A stretch of DNA of 64,000 nucleotides. Source: JAAURB01 sp049649525. GTDB taxonomy: Bacteria > Cyanobacteriota > Cyanobacteriia > Cyanobacteriales > Microcoleaceae. Below, one piece after another: positions 52,463 through 59,708 of the stretch (its first letter is position 1; each line of letters begins with the position of its first letter). The DNA is taken from the NCBI GenBank assembly GCA_049649525.1, contig JBARZE010000057.1, positions 62,001 to 126,000 on the forward strand. The letters are read 5' to 3'. The notes below the pieces were generated by a model, which searched no databases, had not been told where the DNA came from, and saw only the letters and a list, made by a program, of their open reading frames with translations. The position numbers were made by a program, and so were the translations under genes.

Positions 52463-53581
52463 ATGAACCCTGGAATTGACCTACAAAGGAGTTTTATTGA
52501 AGCCCTGATGGATTTGGGAATCCCCTCTGGGGCTGCCAAAACCCTGTGGATGCCCTTACCCATGGGGTTAATGATTGTGGCTGCAACCGTGGGCGTATTA
52601 GGTTCAGTCTGGTTAGAACGGAAAATCTCCGCCGCCGCCCAACAACGGATTGGCCCTGAATTTATCGGCCCGTTAGGAACTTTAGCCCCGGTGGCTGATG
52701 GTTTAAAACTATTACTTAAGGAAGATATTGTTCCCCTCAAAGCTGACCCTTTCTTGTTTACCTTGGGGCCAGTGATTGTTGCTATCCCCGTATTCTTGTC
52801 CTACCTAATCATTCCGTTTGGACAGAATATGATCATTTCGGATTTGGGAACAGCGATCTTTTTATGGATTGCCCTTTCTAGTATTCAACCGATTGGTTTG
52901 CTGATGTCGGGTTATGCTTCTAATAACAAGTATTCTCTGTTGGGAGGACTACGGGCAGCGGCACAATCGATTAGTTATGAAATTCCCTTGGCATTGGCTG
53001 TGTTGGCTGTTGTCATGATGTCGAATAGCCTCAGTACCATTGACATTGTTGAACAACAATCGAGTTATGGGATTCTCGGATGGAATATTTGGCGACAACC
53101 GGTAGGATTTGCCATTTTCTGGATTGCTGCTTTAGCTGAATGTGAACGTCTCCCTTTCGATTTACCTGAAGCTGAAGAAGAATTAGTCGCGGGCTATCAA
53201 ACCGAATACACCGGGATGAAGTTTGCGTTATATTACCTCGCATCCTACGTCAATTTGGTCTTGGCTTCTTTACTGGTTTCTATTTTGTACCTCGGCGGTT
53301 GGAATTTTCCCATCCCTGTCGAAATGATTGCAGGCTGGATAGGAGTGAGTGAAACAACCCCGTGGTTACAAGTATTAACCGCCATGTTGGGTATTACGAT
53401 CACTATCCTCAAAGCTTACCTGCTATTGTTTACAGCTTTGTTATTGCGGTGGACAGTGCCTCGGGTTCGGATTGACCAACTCTTAAATTTAGGTTGGAAA
53501 TTTTTGCTACCCATTGCCCTGGTTAATCTATTACTAACAGCCGCTTTGAAGTTAGCTTTCCCAGTTGCTTTCGGTGGCTAA
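52463..53581 (+). CDS. ndhA: NAD(P)H-quinone oxidoreductase subunit 1
   Basis: A 372-residue integral membrane subunit of cyanobacterial NDH-1, equal to NuoH. About eight membrane helices are visible. Family marks are WLERKISAAAQQRIGPEFIG, DGLKLLLKEDI, the quinone-site loop AECERLPFDLPEAEEELVAGYQTEY and the C-terminal RWTVPRVRIDQLLNLGWKFL. It sits at the foot of the membrane arm and connects to the quinone channel; NDH-1 serves respiration, cyclic electron flow and CO2 uptake in thylakoids. First gene of the ndhA-ndhI-ndhG-ndhE cluster, with ndhI 49 bp downstream. Confidence 0.97.
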   Translation: MNPGIDLQRSFIEALMDLGIPSGAAKTLWMPLPMGLMIVAATVGVLGSVWLERKISAAAQQRIGPEFIGPLGTLAPVADGLKLLLKEDIVPLKADPFLFTLGPVIVAIPVFLSYLIIPFGQNMIISDLGTAIFLWIALSSIQPIGLLMSGYASNNKYSLLGGLRAAAQSISYEIPLALAVLAVVMMSNSLSTIDIVEQQSSYGILGWNIWRQPVGFAIFWIAALAECERLPFDLPEAEEELVAGYQTEYTGMKFALYYLASYVNLVLASLLVSILYLGGWNFPIPVEMIAGWIGVSETTPWLQVLTAMLGITITILKAYLLLFTALLLRWTVPRVRIDQLLNLGWKFLLPIALVNLLLTAALKLAFPVAFGG

Positions 53582-53630
53582 GTGAAATTGATCCATTTCA
53601 CACTATTTAGAAACGCACAGAGAGAACACC

Positions 53631-54239
53631 ATGTTTAAATTCCTAAATCAAGTGGCAGATTATGCCAAAGAAACGGTGCAAGCCGCAAAATATATTGGTC
53701 AAGGACTATCTGTCACCTTTGACCACATGCGCCGTCGCCCCATTACCGTACAATATCCTTACGAAAAATTAATTCCTTCTGAACGATTTCGGGGTCGGAT
53801 TCACTTTGAGTTTGACAAATGTATTGCCTGCGAAGTTTGTGTGCGAGTTTGCCCGATTAATTTACCCGTGGTTGACTGGGAAATGAATAAGGCAGCCAAG
53901 AAAAAGAAACTCTTGCATTACAGTATTGATTTTGGGGTCTGTATTTTCTGCGGTAATTGTGTCGAATACTGCCCCACTAACTGTCTGTCGATGACAGAAG
54001 AATACGAATTAGCCGCTTATGACCGCCATGAACTCAATTATGATAGTGTAGCTCTGGGACGACTGCCTTATAAAGTCACTGATGACCCAATGGTGACCCC
54101 GCTGCGAGAACTGGCCTATTTACCTAAAGGCGTTACAGAACCTCATGATTTACCCAGTACGGCGCGTCGGGCCGGGTTACGTCCAGAGGAAATCTTAGAA
54201 CAAATGGAAACATCAGCTTCTAAAGAGAACTCTGACTAA
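53631..54239 (+). CDS. ndhI: NAD(P)H-quinone oxidoreductase subunit I
   Basis: A 202-residue peripheral subunit of NDH-1 that carries two 4Fe-4S clusters. Both motifs are complete: CIACEVCVRVCPINLP and CIFCGNCVEYCPTNCLS. The cyanobacterial/plastid form starts with a short amphipathic helix (FLNQVADYAKETVQAAKYIG) and HMRRRPITVQYPYEKLIPS. It passes electrons from the ferredoxin-binding side towards the quinone site next to NdhA. The acidic C-terminal tail (EQMETSASKENSD) is variable. GAGAGAA precedes the ATG. An inverted repeat lies between it and ndhG. Confidence 0.97.
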   Translation: MFKFLNQVADYAKETVQAAKYIGQGLSVTFDHMRRRPITVQYPYEKLIPSERFRGRIHFEFDKCIACEVCVRVCPINLPVVDWEMNKAAKKKKLLHYSIDFGVCIFCGNCVEYCPTNCLSMTEEYELAAYDRHELNYDSVALGRLPYKVTDDPMVTPLRELAYLPKGVTEPHDLPSTARRAGLRPEEILEQMETSASKENSD

Positions 54240-54247
54240 TTCAATTA

Positions 54248-54289
54248 AGAGACGTTGAGTCGGGTGTAAAGTTGCACACCAACGTCTCT
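54248..54289. repeat. hairpin in the ndhI-ndhG gap
   Basis: AGAGACGTT (54248-54256) pairs with AACGTCTCT (54281-54289), with an inner GGTGT/ACACC. It occupies half of the 85-bp gap. The right arm shares ACGTCT-TACA with the repeats at 14601 and 52164. It could slow or attenuate transcription, or protect mRNA ends. Confidence 0.65.
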
Positions 54290-54324
54290 ACAATAAACAA
54301 CAACACATTGAAGGAACAAAAACG

Positions 54325-54948
54325 GTGAATCTAGCAGAAGGAGTACAACTCGTTTCATTTGGCATCCTCACCGCCATGATGATTGGTGGGGCATTGGGTG
54401 TTGTACTACTGAATAATATTGTTTACTCTGCCTTTTTACTCGGGGGAGTGTTTATGAGTATGGCAGGGCTTTATCTGCTGTTAAATGCTGACTTTGTGGC
54501 AGCAGCGCAGGTATTAGTTTATGTCGGTTCTGTTAACGTATTAATCCTATTTGGGATTATGCTCGTTAACAAGCAAGAAGACTTTAAGGTTTTGCCAAAA
54601 AACTGGATTAAAAAAGGTGCGACAGCGGTTGTTTGTATCGGTTTATTTGCCCTGTTAGGAACGATGGTAATTTCAACGCCTTGGGCAATTCAGCCGGGAG
54701 CAGTTGTGGGTGGAGAAAGTTCAATCATGAAAATTGGACAGCACTTTTTTAGTGATTATTTATTGCCATTTGAATTAGCATCTGTATTTCTATTAATGTC
54801 AATGGTGGGGGCAATTATCCTGGCGCGTCGCGATTTTATTCCCGATGCTGAACAGATTGAAAATGCTCAACCCAGTGCTTGGACATTGCAAGAACGTCCG
54901 AGAGAATTATTATCTGTTTCGACCGATAGTTCTGAATTGGAAAGTTAA
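54325..54948 (+). CDS. ndhG: NAD(P)H-quinone oxidoreductase subunit 6
   Basis: A 207-residue membrane subunit of NDH-1, equal to NuoJ, with about five membrane helices. Marks are VQLVSFGILTAMMIGGALGV, VYSAFLLGGVFMSMAG, FVAAAQVLVYVGSVNVLILFG and the late SVFLLMSMVGAIILARRD. It starts at GTG 54325, with AAGGA at 54311-54315 nine bases upstream. It follows ndhI after an 85-bp gap with a hairpin and precedes ndhE by 18 bp. The hydrophilic tail after about residue 172 is poorly conserved in the family. Confidence 0.95.
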   Translation: MNLAEGVQLVSFGILTAMMIGGALGVVLLNNIVYSAFLLGGVFMSMAGLYLLLNADFVAAAQVLVYVGSVNVLILFGIMLVNKQEDFKVLPKNWIKKGATAVVCIGLFALLGTMVISTPWAIQPGAVVGGESSIMKIGQHFFSDYLLPFELASVFLLMSMVGAIILARRDFIPDAEQIENAQPSAWTLQERPRELLSVSTDSSELES

Positions 54949-54966
54949 TCATAAAAAAGGGGATTT

Positions 54967-55278
54967 ATGGAACTCAAACTTGAGTATTATTTATTAATCG
55001 CTGCGGCTTTATTCTGTATCGGAATTTATGGTTTAATTACCAGCCGTAATGCTGTTCGTGTATTAATGTCGATTGAGTTACTCTTAAATGCTGTTAATTT
55101 AAACTTAATGGGATTCTCGAATTATTTGGATGGTTCGAGTATTAAAGGTCAGGTTTTTACAGTATTTGTGATTACGGTAGCGGCGGCTGAAGCGGCAGTT
55201 GGGTTAGCAATTGTTCTGGCGATTTATCGGAACCGAAATACAGTAGATATGGAAGCGTTTAATATGTTGAAGTGGTAA
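54967..55278 (+). CDS. ndhE: NAD(P)H-quinone oxidoreductase subunit 4L
   Basis: A 103-residue membrane subunit of NDH-1, equal to NuoK, with three helices. It reads LEYYLLIAAALFCIGIYGLI, NAVRVLMSIELLLNAVNLNL with the conserved membrane Glu, and FVITVAAAEAAVGLAIVLAI with the second Glu. These glutamates are part of the proton path. AAGGGGA lies just before the ATG. Last gene of the cluster; a clear terminator follows within 25 bp. ndhB, ndhC and others are elsewhere in the genome. Confidence 0.97.
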   Translation: MELKLEYYLLIAAALFCIGIYGLITSRNAVRVLMSIELLLNAVNLNLMGFSNYLDGSSIKGQVFTVFVITVAAAEAAVGLAIVLAIYRNRNTVDMEAFNMLKW

Positions 55279-55284
55279 AGTTGG

Positions 55285-55306
55285 GGCGCATTTATTGCGC
55301 CTTATT
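55285..55306 (+). terminator. terminator of the ndhAIGE cluster
   Basis: GGCGCA (55285-55290) pairs with TGCGCC (55296-55301) across a TTTAT loop, followed by TTATT. Seven bases after the ndhE stop. Confidence 0.65.
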
Positions 55307-55441
55307 CACTGGTTTAACATAGAGTTTAAACAATACACTATTTGGACTGCGATATATATATTATATATAACAAGCCTCAATACAAAATGCTTTTAGGTAT
55401 TTAACAAATATAAATATAAGTTTCCTCAACTCGTTCTTCTC

Positions 55442-55657
55442 ATGCACAATAAAAACTCTTGTCGAGTTTGTGGCTATGATATGAAATATCCAATATGGGG
55501 AGAAGATGGAAATACACCATCTTTTGATATATGTCCTTGTTGTGGAACGGAATTTGGATATGAAGATTGTACACCACAATCAATTAATTTAGCTAAAAAA
55601 TACTCGATAGACACGGAATATAAATACAATAATACAAAAGAAAAACTAAAAGATTGA
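55442..55657 (+). CDS. CPCC family cysteine-rich protein, probably truncated
   Basis: A 71-residue protein of the Cys-rich CPCC family. Marks are CRVCGYDMKYPIWGEDGNTP, then SFDICPCCGTEFGYED, giving two C-x2-C-like pairs for zinc. The usual family members run to about 95-105 residues with a Trp-rich C-terminal half (RxxW, GxxWFN); this one ends in a Lys/Asn-rich tail (NNTKEKLKD) after residue 50, so the C-terminal half seems lost or replaced. Function of the family is unknown. It lies between ndhE and the left direct repeat of the STAND locus, in the opposite direction to that locus. No clear ribosome binding site. Confidence 0.65.
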   Translation: MHNKNSCRVCGYDMKYPIWGEDGNTPSFDICPCCGTEFGYEDCTPQSINLAKKYSIDTEYKYNNTKEKLKD

Positions 55658-55744
55658 TCTATATAAATAGAATGATAAAATTTTAGATTTAGCAAGAGAT
55701 GTAATTTCTGTGTCAAGAATATCTCTCCGGTTTTATCTTTTCTC

Positions 55745-55772
55745 AACTCGTACACTTCTCAATTATCTTCAT
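55745..55772 (-). repeat. left direct repeat of the STAND island
   Basis: A 28-bp sequence (AACTCGTACACTTCTCAAT, T, ATCTTCAT) matching 61629-61656 at 27 of 28 positions in the same orientation. On the minus strand it encodes MKIIEKCTS followed by TGA, the same C-terminus as the CheA-type kinase whose 3' end is the other copy. The NTPase gene stop (TAG at 55773-55775) abuts it. Confidence 0.85.
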
Positions 55773-56801
55773 CTACTCATGAGACTTAAGAAACTGGCAA
55801 AAACTGGGATGATACCAACGATAACAAGTTTCTGATTCATTTTCACGGCACTTCAAAAACTCAATCCAATCTGCTAAAATCAGTTCAATTTCATACTCAT
55901 CTTCATCTAATTGTTCAGCAATCATTTCAGCCGAAAGCCATTCGTTTTGTTCTGTCCAACAGTTAATAATATTGAGTTGTAATTCTGAAGGATTTTCTGC
56001 TACCATTTGCTGCCAATGGTTTTGATAATATTTAATTAATTTTGGTGATAATTCGAGGTTATAAGTATCAACTTTTTTAGCCATTTCCACAGCAAATTTA
56101 AAGTTTGATTGACTCTGATTTAAAATATTTTCAATTTTCTTATTGCCTAAATTAAACTGATTTAAATAAGCTTGAATATCTTGTTTATTTGCTTCAGAAT
56201 ATTGACTCAAATCTAATATTTGACTAGGCGTTTCAACCAATAATCCAGACTGTTCTGATAAAAACGGACGACGACTGAGAATAAAATAAATATTATCCGG
56301 AAGATAACGGGGAAGATAAAGGATATTTGAACCGAGAGGTTGAGTTGAATTGTTGAGGCGATCGCAACCATCAATCATAATCACTAATCGTTCATTGGGT
56401 GATAATAAATCACTGACTTGTTGCAGAATAACTGATAAAAACCAGCCATCTGCTGTTGCATTTTCGGGTAAACTTGAATAACTCAGAGAATAAGCCTGAA
56501 TCAGTTGGTTAAATAAGGTTTCTAGAAAGACTTCTGTTTGATTGTAATCGTTAATTTCACAGGTATAAAAGATGGTTTGAGGGTTTTTAAAAACATATTG
56601 AGAGAGAATTGCACTTTTTCCCATACCAGGGAACCCCACCAAGGTAAAATATCCCCGTGAATAGCGGTTGATGAAGTTTTGAATGGCATCAAATACAAAT
56701 TGTCGTCCGACAAAGTTCTGGCGCTTCTTAGAGAGAAATTGCTGTATTTCTGGTGAATAGTTAACAGTAATAAGAGTTGGAGGTCTAGGATTTGAGTTCA
56801 T
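55773..56801 (-). CDS. STAND-type NTPase (NACHT-like), short
   Basis: A 342-residue P-loop NTPase. It has FVGRQFVFDAIQNFINR, the Walker A GFPGMGKSA, the Walker B LVIMIDGCD, a sensor-like FILSRRPFL and a winged-helix end (AEQLDEDEYEIELILADW, CYRWYHPSFCQFL). It is a clear paralogue of the HTH-NTPase at the other end of the locus (NFCGRQFVF, GDAGMGKSA) but has no HTH and stops about 30 residues sooner, right at the left direct repeat. It overlaps the end of the WD40 gene by 17 bp, so the two are translationally coupled. It probably acts as an ATP-dependent switch with the WD40 protein (inference). Confidence 0.85.
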   Translation of the reverse strand: MNSNPRPPTLITVNYSPEIQQFLSKKRQNFVGRQFVFDAIQNFINRYSRGYFTLVGFPGMGKSAILSQYVFKNPQTIFYTCEINDYNQTEVFLETLFNQLIQAYSLSYSSLPENATADGWFLSVILQQVSDLLSPNERLVIMIDGCDRLNNSTQPLGSNILYLPRYLPDNIYFILSRRPFLSEQSGLLVETPSQILDLSQYSEANKQDIQAYLNQFNLGNKKIENILNQSQSNFKFAVEMAKKVDTYNLELSPKLIKYYQNHWQQMVAENPSELQLNIINCWTEQNEWLSAEMIAEQLDEDEYEIELILADWIEFLKCRENESETCYRWYHPSFCQFLKSHE

Positions 56802-59046
56802 AATTTTTTTTATTTGTTATAAATTTATGATTGGTATTATTATGTATTTTCATGCCTTCTATTCTAAGAAAATGAACCACTCCAAAAAAGTCTCCAGCTA
56901 CAATTTTTGAAGGGTATTGACTCACTACACAAGAGTGAAAAGAGGTTTCTCCCATAAATGTTGTGACTTCAAGTCCAGTAGCTAAGTCCCATACTTTTAT
57001 GGTTTTATCTTTGGAAGCCGAAATAATCTTCGACCCATCCGGAGTAACAGCAATGGCTCGAACCCAATCGTTATGACCCCTGAGAGTTAACTGTTCAATT
57101 CCAGTCTCTAAATCCCAAATTTTTATAGTTTTATCCCATGAAGCCGAAACAATTTTTGACCCATCCGGAGTAACAGCTACTGCTCGAACCCAATGACTAT
57201 GGCCCCTAAGAGTTAACTGTTCAATTCCAGTAGCTAAATCCCAAATTTTTATAGTTTTATGCTGTGAAGCCGAAACAATTTTTGACCCATCCGGAGTAAC
57301 AGCTACTGCTTCGACACAACTACTATGACCCCTGAGAGTTAACTGTTCAATTCCAGTAGCTAAATCCCAGATTTTTATAGTTTTATCCCATGAAGCCGAA
57401 ACAATTTTTGACCCATCCGGAGTAACAGCTACTGCTCGAACCCAATGACTATGACCCCTAAGAGTTAACTGTTCAATTCCAGTAGCTAAATCCCAGATTT
57501 TTATAGTTTTATCCTGTGAAGCCGAAACAATTTTTGACCCATCCGGAGTAACAGCTACTGCTTCGACACAACTACTATGACTATTAAGCACTAATTGTTC
57601 AATTCCAGCCTCTAAATCCCAAATTTTTATAGTTTTATCCCATGAAGCCGAAACAATTTTTGACCCATCCGGAGTAATGGCTACTGCTTCTACCCAATCG
57701 CTATGACCCTTGAGAGTTGACTGTTTAGTTGCCGTGGCTAAATCCCATATTTTTAATGTCTTATCATTAGAAGCAGAAACCACTCGTGACCTATCAGGAG
57801 TAATGGCAATTGCTGTTATCCAACTGCTATGACCTTTAAAAGTTAAATATACATCTCCAGTTGCTGAATCCCATACTTTTAGAGTACAAGTGTATGAAGC
57901 GGAAACAATTAGTGATCCATCTGGAACAATAGCAGCCGCGATCACCCAACTACTATAACCTTTGAAAGTCAAATATACATCTCCAGTAGCTAAATCCCAT
58001 ACTTTTATCGTTCTATCCTGTGATGCAGAAATAACTCGCGATCCGTCAGAAGTAATGGCTACTGCTGTTACTTCATTACGATGAATTATAAGATTCAACT
58101 GTTCATTGCCAGTCGCTAAATTATATACTTTTATAGCTTTATTATGGAAAGCAAAAACAACTTTTGACCCATCGGGATTTATGGCAATTGCTGTTACTTC
58201 ATGACGCAGATATTTTAGTGTAAACTGTTCTATTCCAGTTTTTAAATTCCATACTTTTATAGTTTGATCATTAGAAGCAGAAACTACTCGTGAACCATCA
58301 GGAGTTATGGCAATTGCTGTTACTGTATCACTATGACCAACAAGTGTAAACTGTTCTATTCCGGTTGTTAAATTCCATACTTTGATAGTCCGATCAACAG
58401 AAGCAGAAATCACTTGTGATCCATCAGGAGTAATAGCTACTGCTGTCACCCAACTGTGATGACCTCTAAAGGTTAATTGTTCAGTCCCAGTCATTAAATC
58501 CCATACTTTTAAAGTCTTATCGTTAGAGGCAGACACTACTGTTAAACCATCGGGAGTAATGGCAACTGCTGTCACTCCATCTTGATGTCCACTTAATGTC
58601 CGAATTAATGCACCACCGGGTGGGGTTAAATTAGGAAAAATAGGACGTAACCAAGGCTGGGTTTGACGTTCTTTTGCCGTTTCTAAAAGCTGTTTAATTG
58701 CCGGATATTTTTCAAAATATAATAATCTTCCCCAAAGTTGTGAGGTGAGTTGTGTCGTGTCTTGAGATAAAATATGCGCTGATAATTCAAAGGTTTGTTG
58801 CAGCAAACGGAGTATTTTATGTTGTTCAAGTTGCAATGGAATCTCATCAGTAATATCAGCCTCATCAATCAGATTATAATCCTCAATTAATGCCTGAATG
58901 CTAAATTCTGGATGTTCTATTTTTTGTTGTAAAAAGTCAAAATTTGTGAGTAAATTATAGTAATCGTGAATATTACCTGAACGGGCTAATGCTTGAGGGT
59001 AACTTTTTAAATATCCCCGAATTATAGCTGGTGTTATTTGTCTCAT
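56785..59046 (-). CDS. WD40 repeat protein with STAND-type helical linker
   Basis: A 753-residue protein. Residues about 1-150 form a helical region (IIRGYLKSYPQALARSGNIH, LLTNFDFLQQKI, ALIEDYNLI, LWGRLLYFEKYP, FPNLTPPGGALIRTLSGH), which is the linker normally found between NTPase and WD40 parts of cyanobacterial STAND proteins. Thirteen regular 42-residue WD repeats and one degenerate repeat follow, enough for two seven-blade propellers. Repeats 9-12 are nearly identical at the DNA level. WD40 propellers in STAND proteins sense ligands. There is no NTPase domain in this gene; flanking genes supply two. It looks like the C-terminal half of a split receptor (inference). Confidence 0.93.
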   Translation of the reverse strand: MRQITPAIIRGYLKSYPQALARSGNIHDYYNLLTNFDFLQQKIEHPEFSIQALIEDYNLIDEADITDEIPLQLEQHKILRLLQQTFELSAHILSQDTTQLTSQLWGRLLYFEKYPAIKQLLETAKERQTQPWLRPIFPNLTPPGGALIRTLSGHQDGVTAVAITPDGLTVVSASNDKTLKVWDLMTGTEQLTFRGHHSWVTAVAITPDGSQVISASVDRTIKVWNLTTGIEQFTLVGHSDTVTAIAITPDGSRVVSASNDQTIKVWNLKTGIEQFTLKYLRHEVTAIAINPDGSKVVFAFHNKAIKVYNLATGNEQLNLIIHRNEVTAVAITSDGSRVISASQDRTIKVWDLATGDVYLTFKGYSSWVIAAAIVPDGSLIVSASYTCTLKVWDSATGDVYLTFKGHSSWITAIAITPDRSRVVSASNDKTLKIWDLATATKQSTLKGHSDWVEAVAITPDGSKIVSASWDKTIKIWDLEAGIEQLVLNSHSSCVEAVAVTPDGSKIVSASQDKTIKIWDLATGIEQLTLRGHSHWVRAVAVTPDGSKIVSASWDKTIKIWDLATGIEQLTLRGHSSCVEAVAVTPDGSKIVSASQHKTIKIWDLATGIEQLTLRGHSHWVRAVAVTPDGSKIVSASWDKTIKIWDLETGIEQLTLRGHNDWVRAIAVTPDGSKIISASKDKTIKVWDLATGLEVTTFMGETSFHSCVVSQYPSKIVAGDFFGVVHFLRIEGMKIHNNTNHKFITNKKNYELKS
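57085..57590 (-). repeat. near-identical 252-bp double WD repeats
   Basis: Two adjacent copies of a two-repeat unit (HSHWVRAV/SASWDKT followed by HSSCVEAV/SASQDKT) with a 252-bp period. The DNA differs at only a few positions, so the array was amplified recently or is kept alike by conversion. Confidence 0.85.
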
Positions 59047-59077
59047 ATTCTCCCCCCTTCAATTCATATAATTATAT

Positions 59078-59449
59078 TCAAATAGGAAGTCTACGAATTC
59101 TAAGATTATCATCACTGATTGTAATAGCACATCCTGCTTGTAGTTCAGTTTCTATTTGAGGAATAATTTCCAAAATTTTTTGAGTTATCATTATTGGATT
59201 TGTGGAAGAAACCCTGAGTGTAATTAAGCTGGGTTGATTATTTCCACTCAAGGCAACAAGCATTGAAAAATCTAAATCATAAGTTACAATAACGCGATTC
59301 TCTTGACGGGCAAAGTTTAGAATTTCTATATCAGATGTCGCCATTGGTAAAACATCTGAGACTCGAATTATATCCCATCCTTGCTGTTGTAAAAATGTTA
59401 CTGTTTGGGGAGAAATATTCATATCTGCTAATAATTTAATAGAAGTCAT
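59078..59449 (-). CDS. DUF5615 PIN-like toxin
   Basis: A 123-residue DUF5615/Mut7-C-like protein with a PIN-type fold. Likely acidic active-site residues are in KLLADMNISP (Asp), the Asp in RVSDVLPMATSDIEIL and the Asp pair in VIVTYDLDFSML. PIN-like nucleases of this family act as toxins of type II systems and cut RNA; activity here is inferred. It follows the DUF433 gene by 9 bp, the standard antitoxin-toxin order, and lies between the NTPase and WD40 genes of the STAND locus. ATG 59449 overlaps no other gene. Confidence 0.88.
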   Translation of the reverse strand: MTSIKLLADMNISPQTVTFLQQQGWDIIRVSDVLPMATSDIEILNFARQENRVIVTYDLDFSMLVALSGNNQPSLITLRVSSTNPIMITQKILEIIPQIETELQAGCAITISDDNLRIRRLPI

Positions 59450-59458
59450 AGCGGTTTT

Positions 59459-59689
59459 CTATGCAGTTGGAATACGACGTATTTCTTCTGAAACTACCCA
59501 AGCTGCATACTGAAGTGACTGTTGAATATCTTCGGGTTCGAGTTCAGGATAAGCTTCGATAACAGCATCGATTGATTGAATATCTGCTAACAGTTTAAGC
59601 ACAAAACTCACAGTAATTCGCATATTACGAATAGTGGGTTGTCCCAGACAAATATCAGGATTAATAGTAATTCGGTTTAGGATTTTCAT
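59459..59689 (-). CDS. DUF433 antitoxin
   Basis: A 76-residue DUF433 protein, a small helix-turn-helix family usually paired with DUF5615 toxins. It reads ILNRITINPDICLGQPTIRN, MRITVSFVLKLLADIQSIDA, AYPELEPEDIQQSLQYAAW. It should bind its operator and neutralise the downstream toxin. Start: ATG 59689 has AGGA at 59697-59700 with 7-nt spacing; the ATG at 59704 lies five codons earlier without one. It begins 19 bp after the stop of the HTH-NTPase gene, so it is in the same operon. Confidence 0.9.
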   Translation of the reverse strand: MKILNRITINPDICLGQPTIRNMRITVSFVLKLLADIQSIDAVIEAYPELEPEDIQQSLQYAAWVVSEEIRRIPTA

Positions 59690-59708
59690 CTTTGATTCCT
59701 GCATAAGT

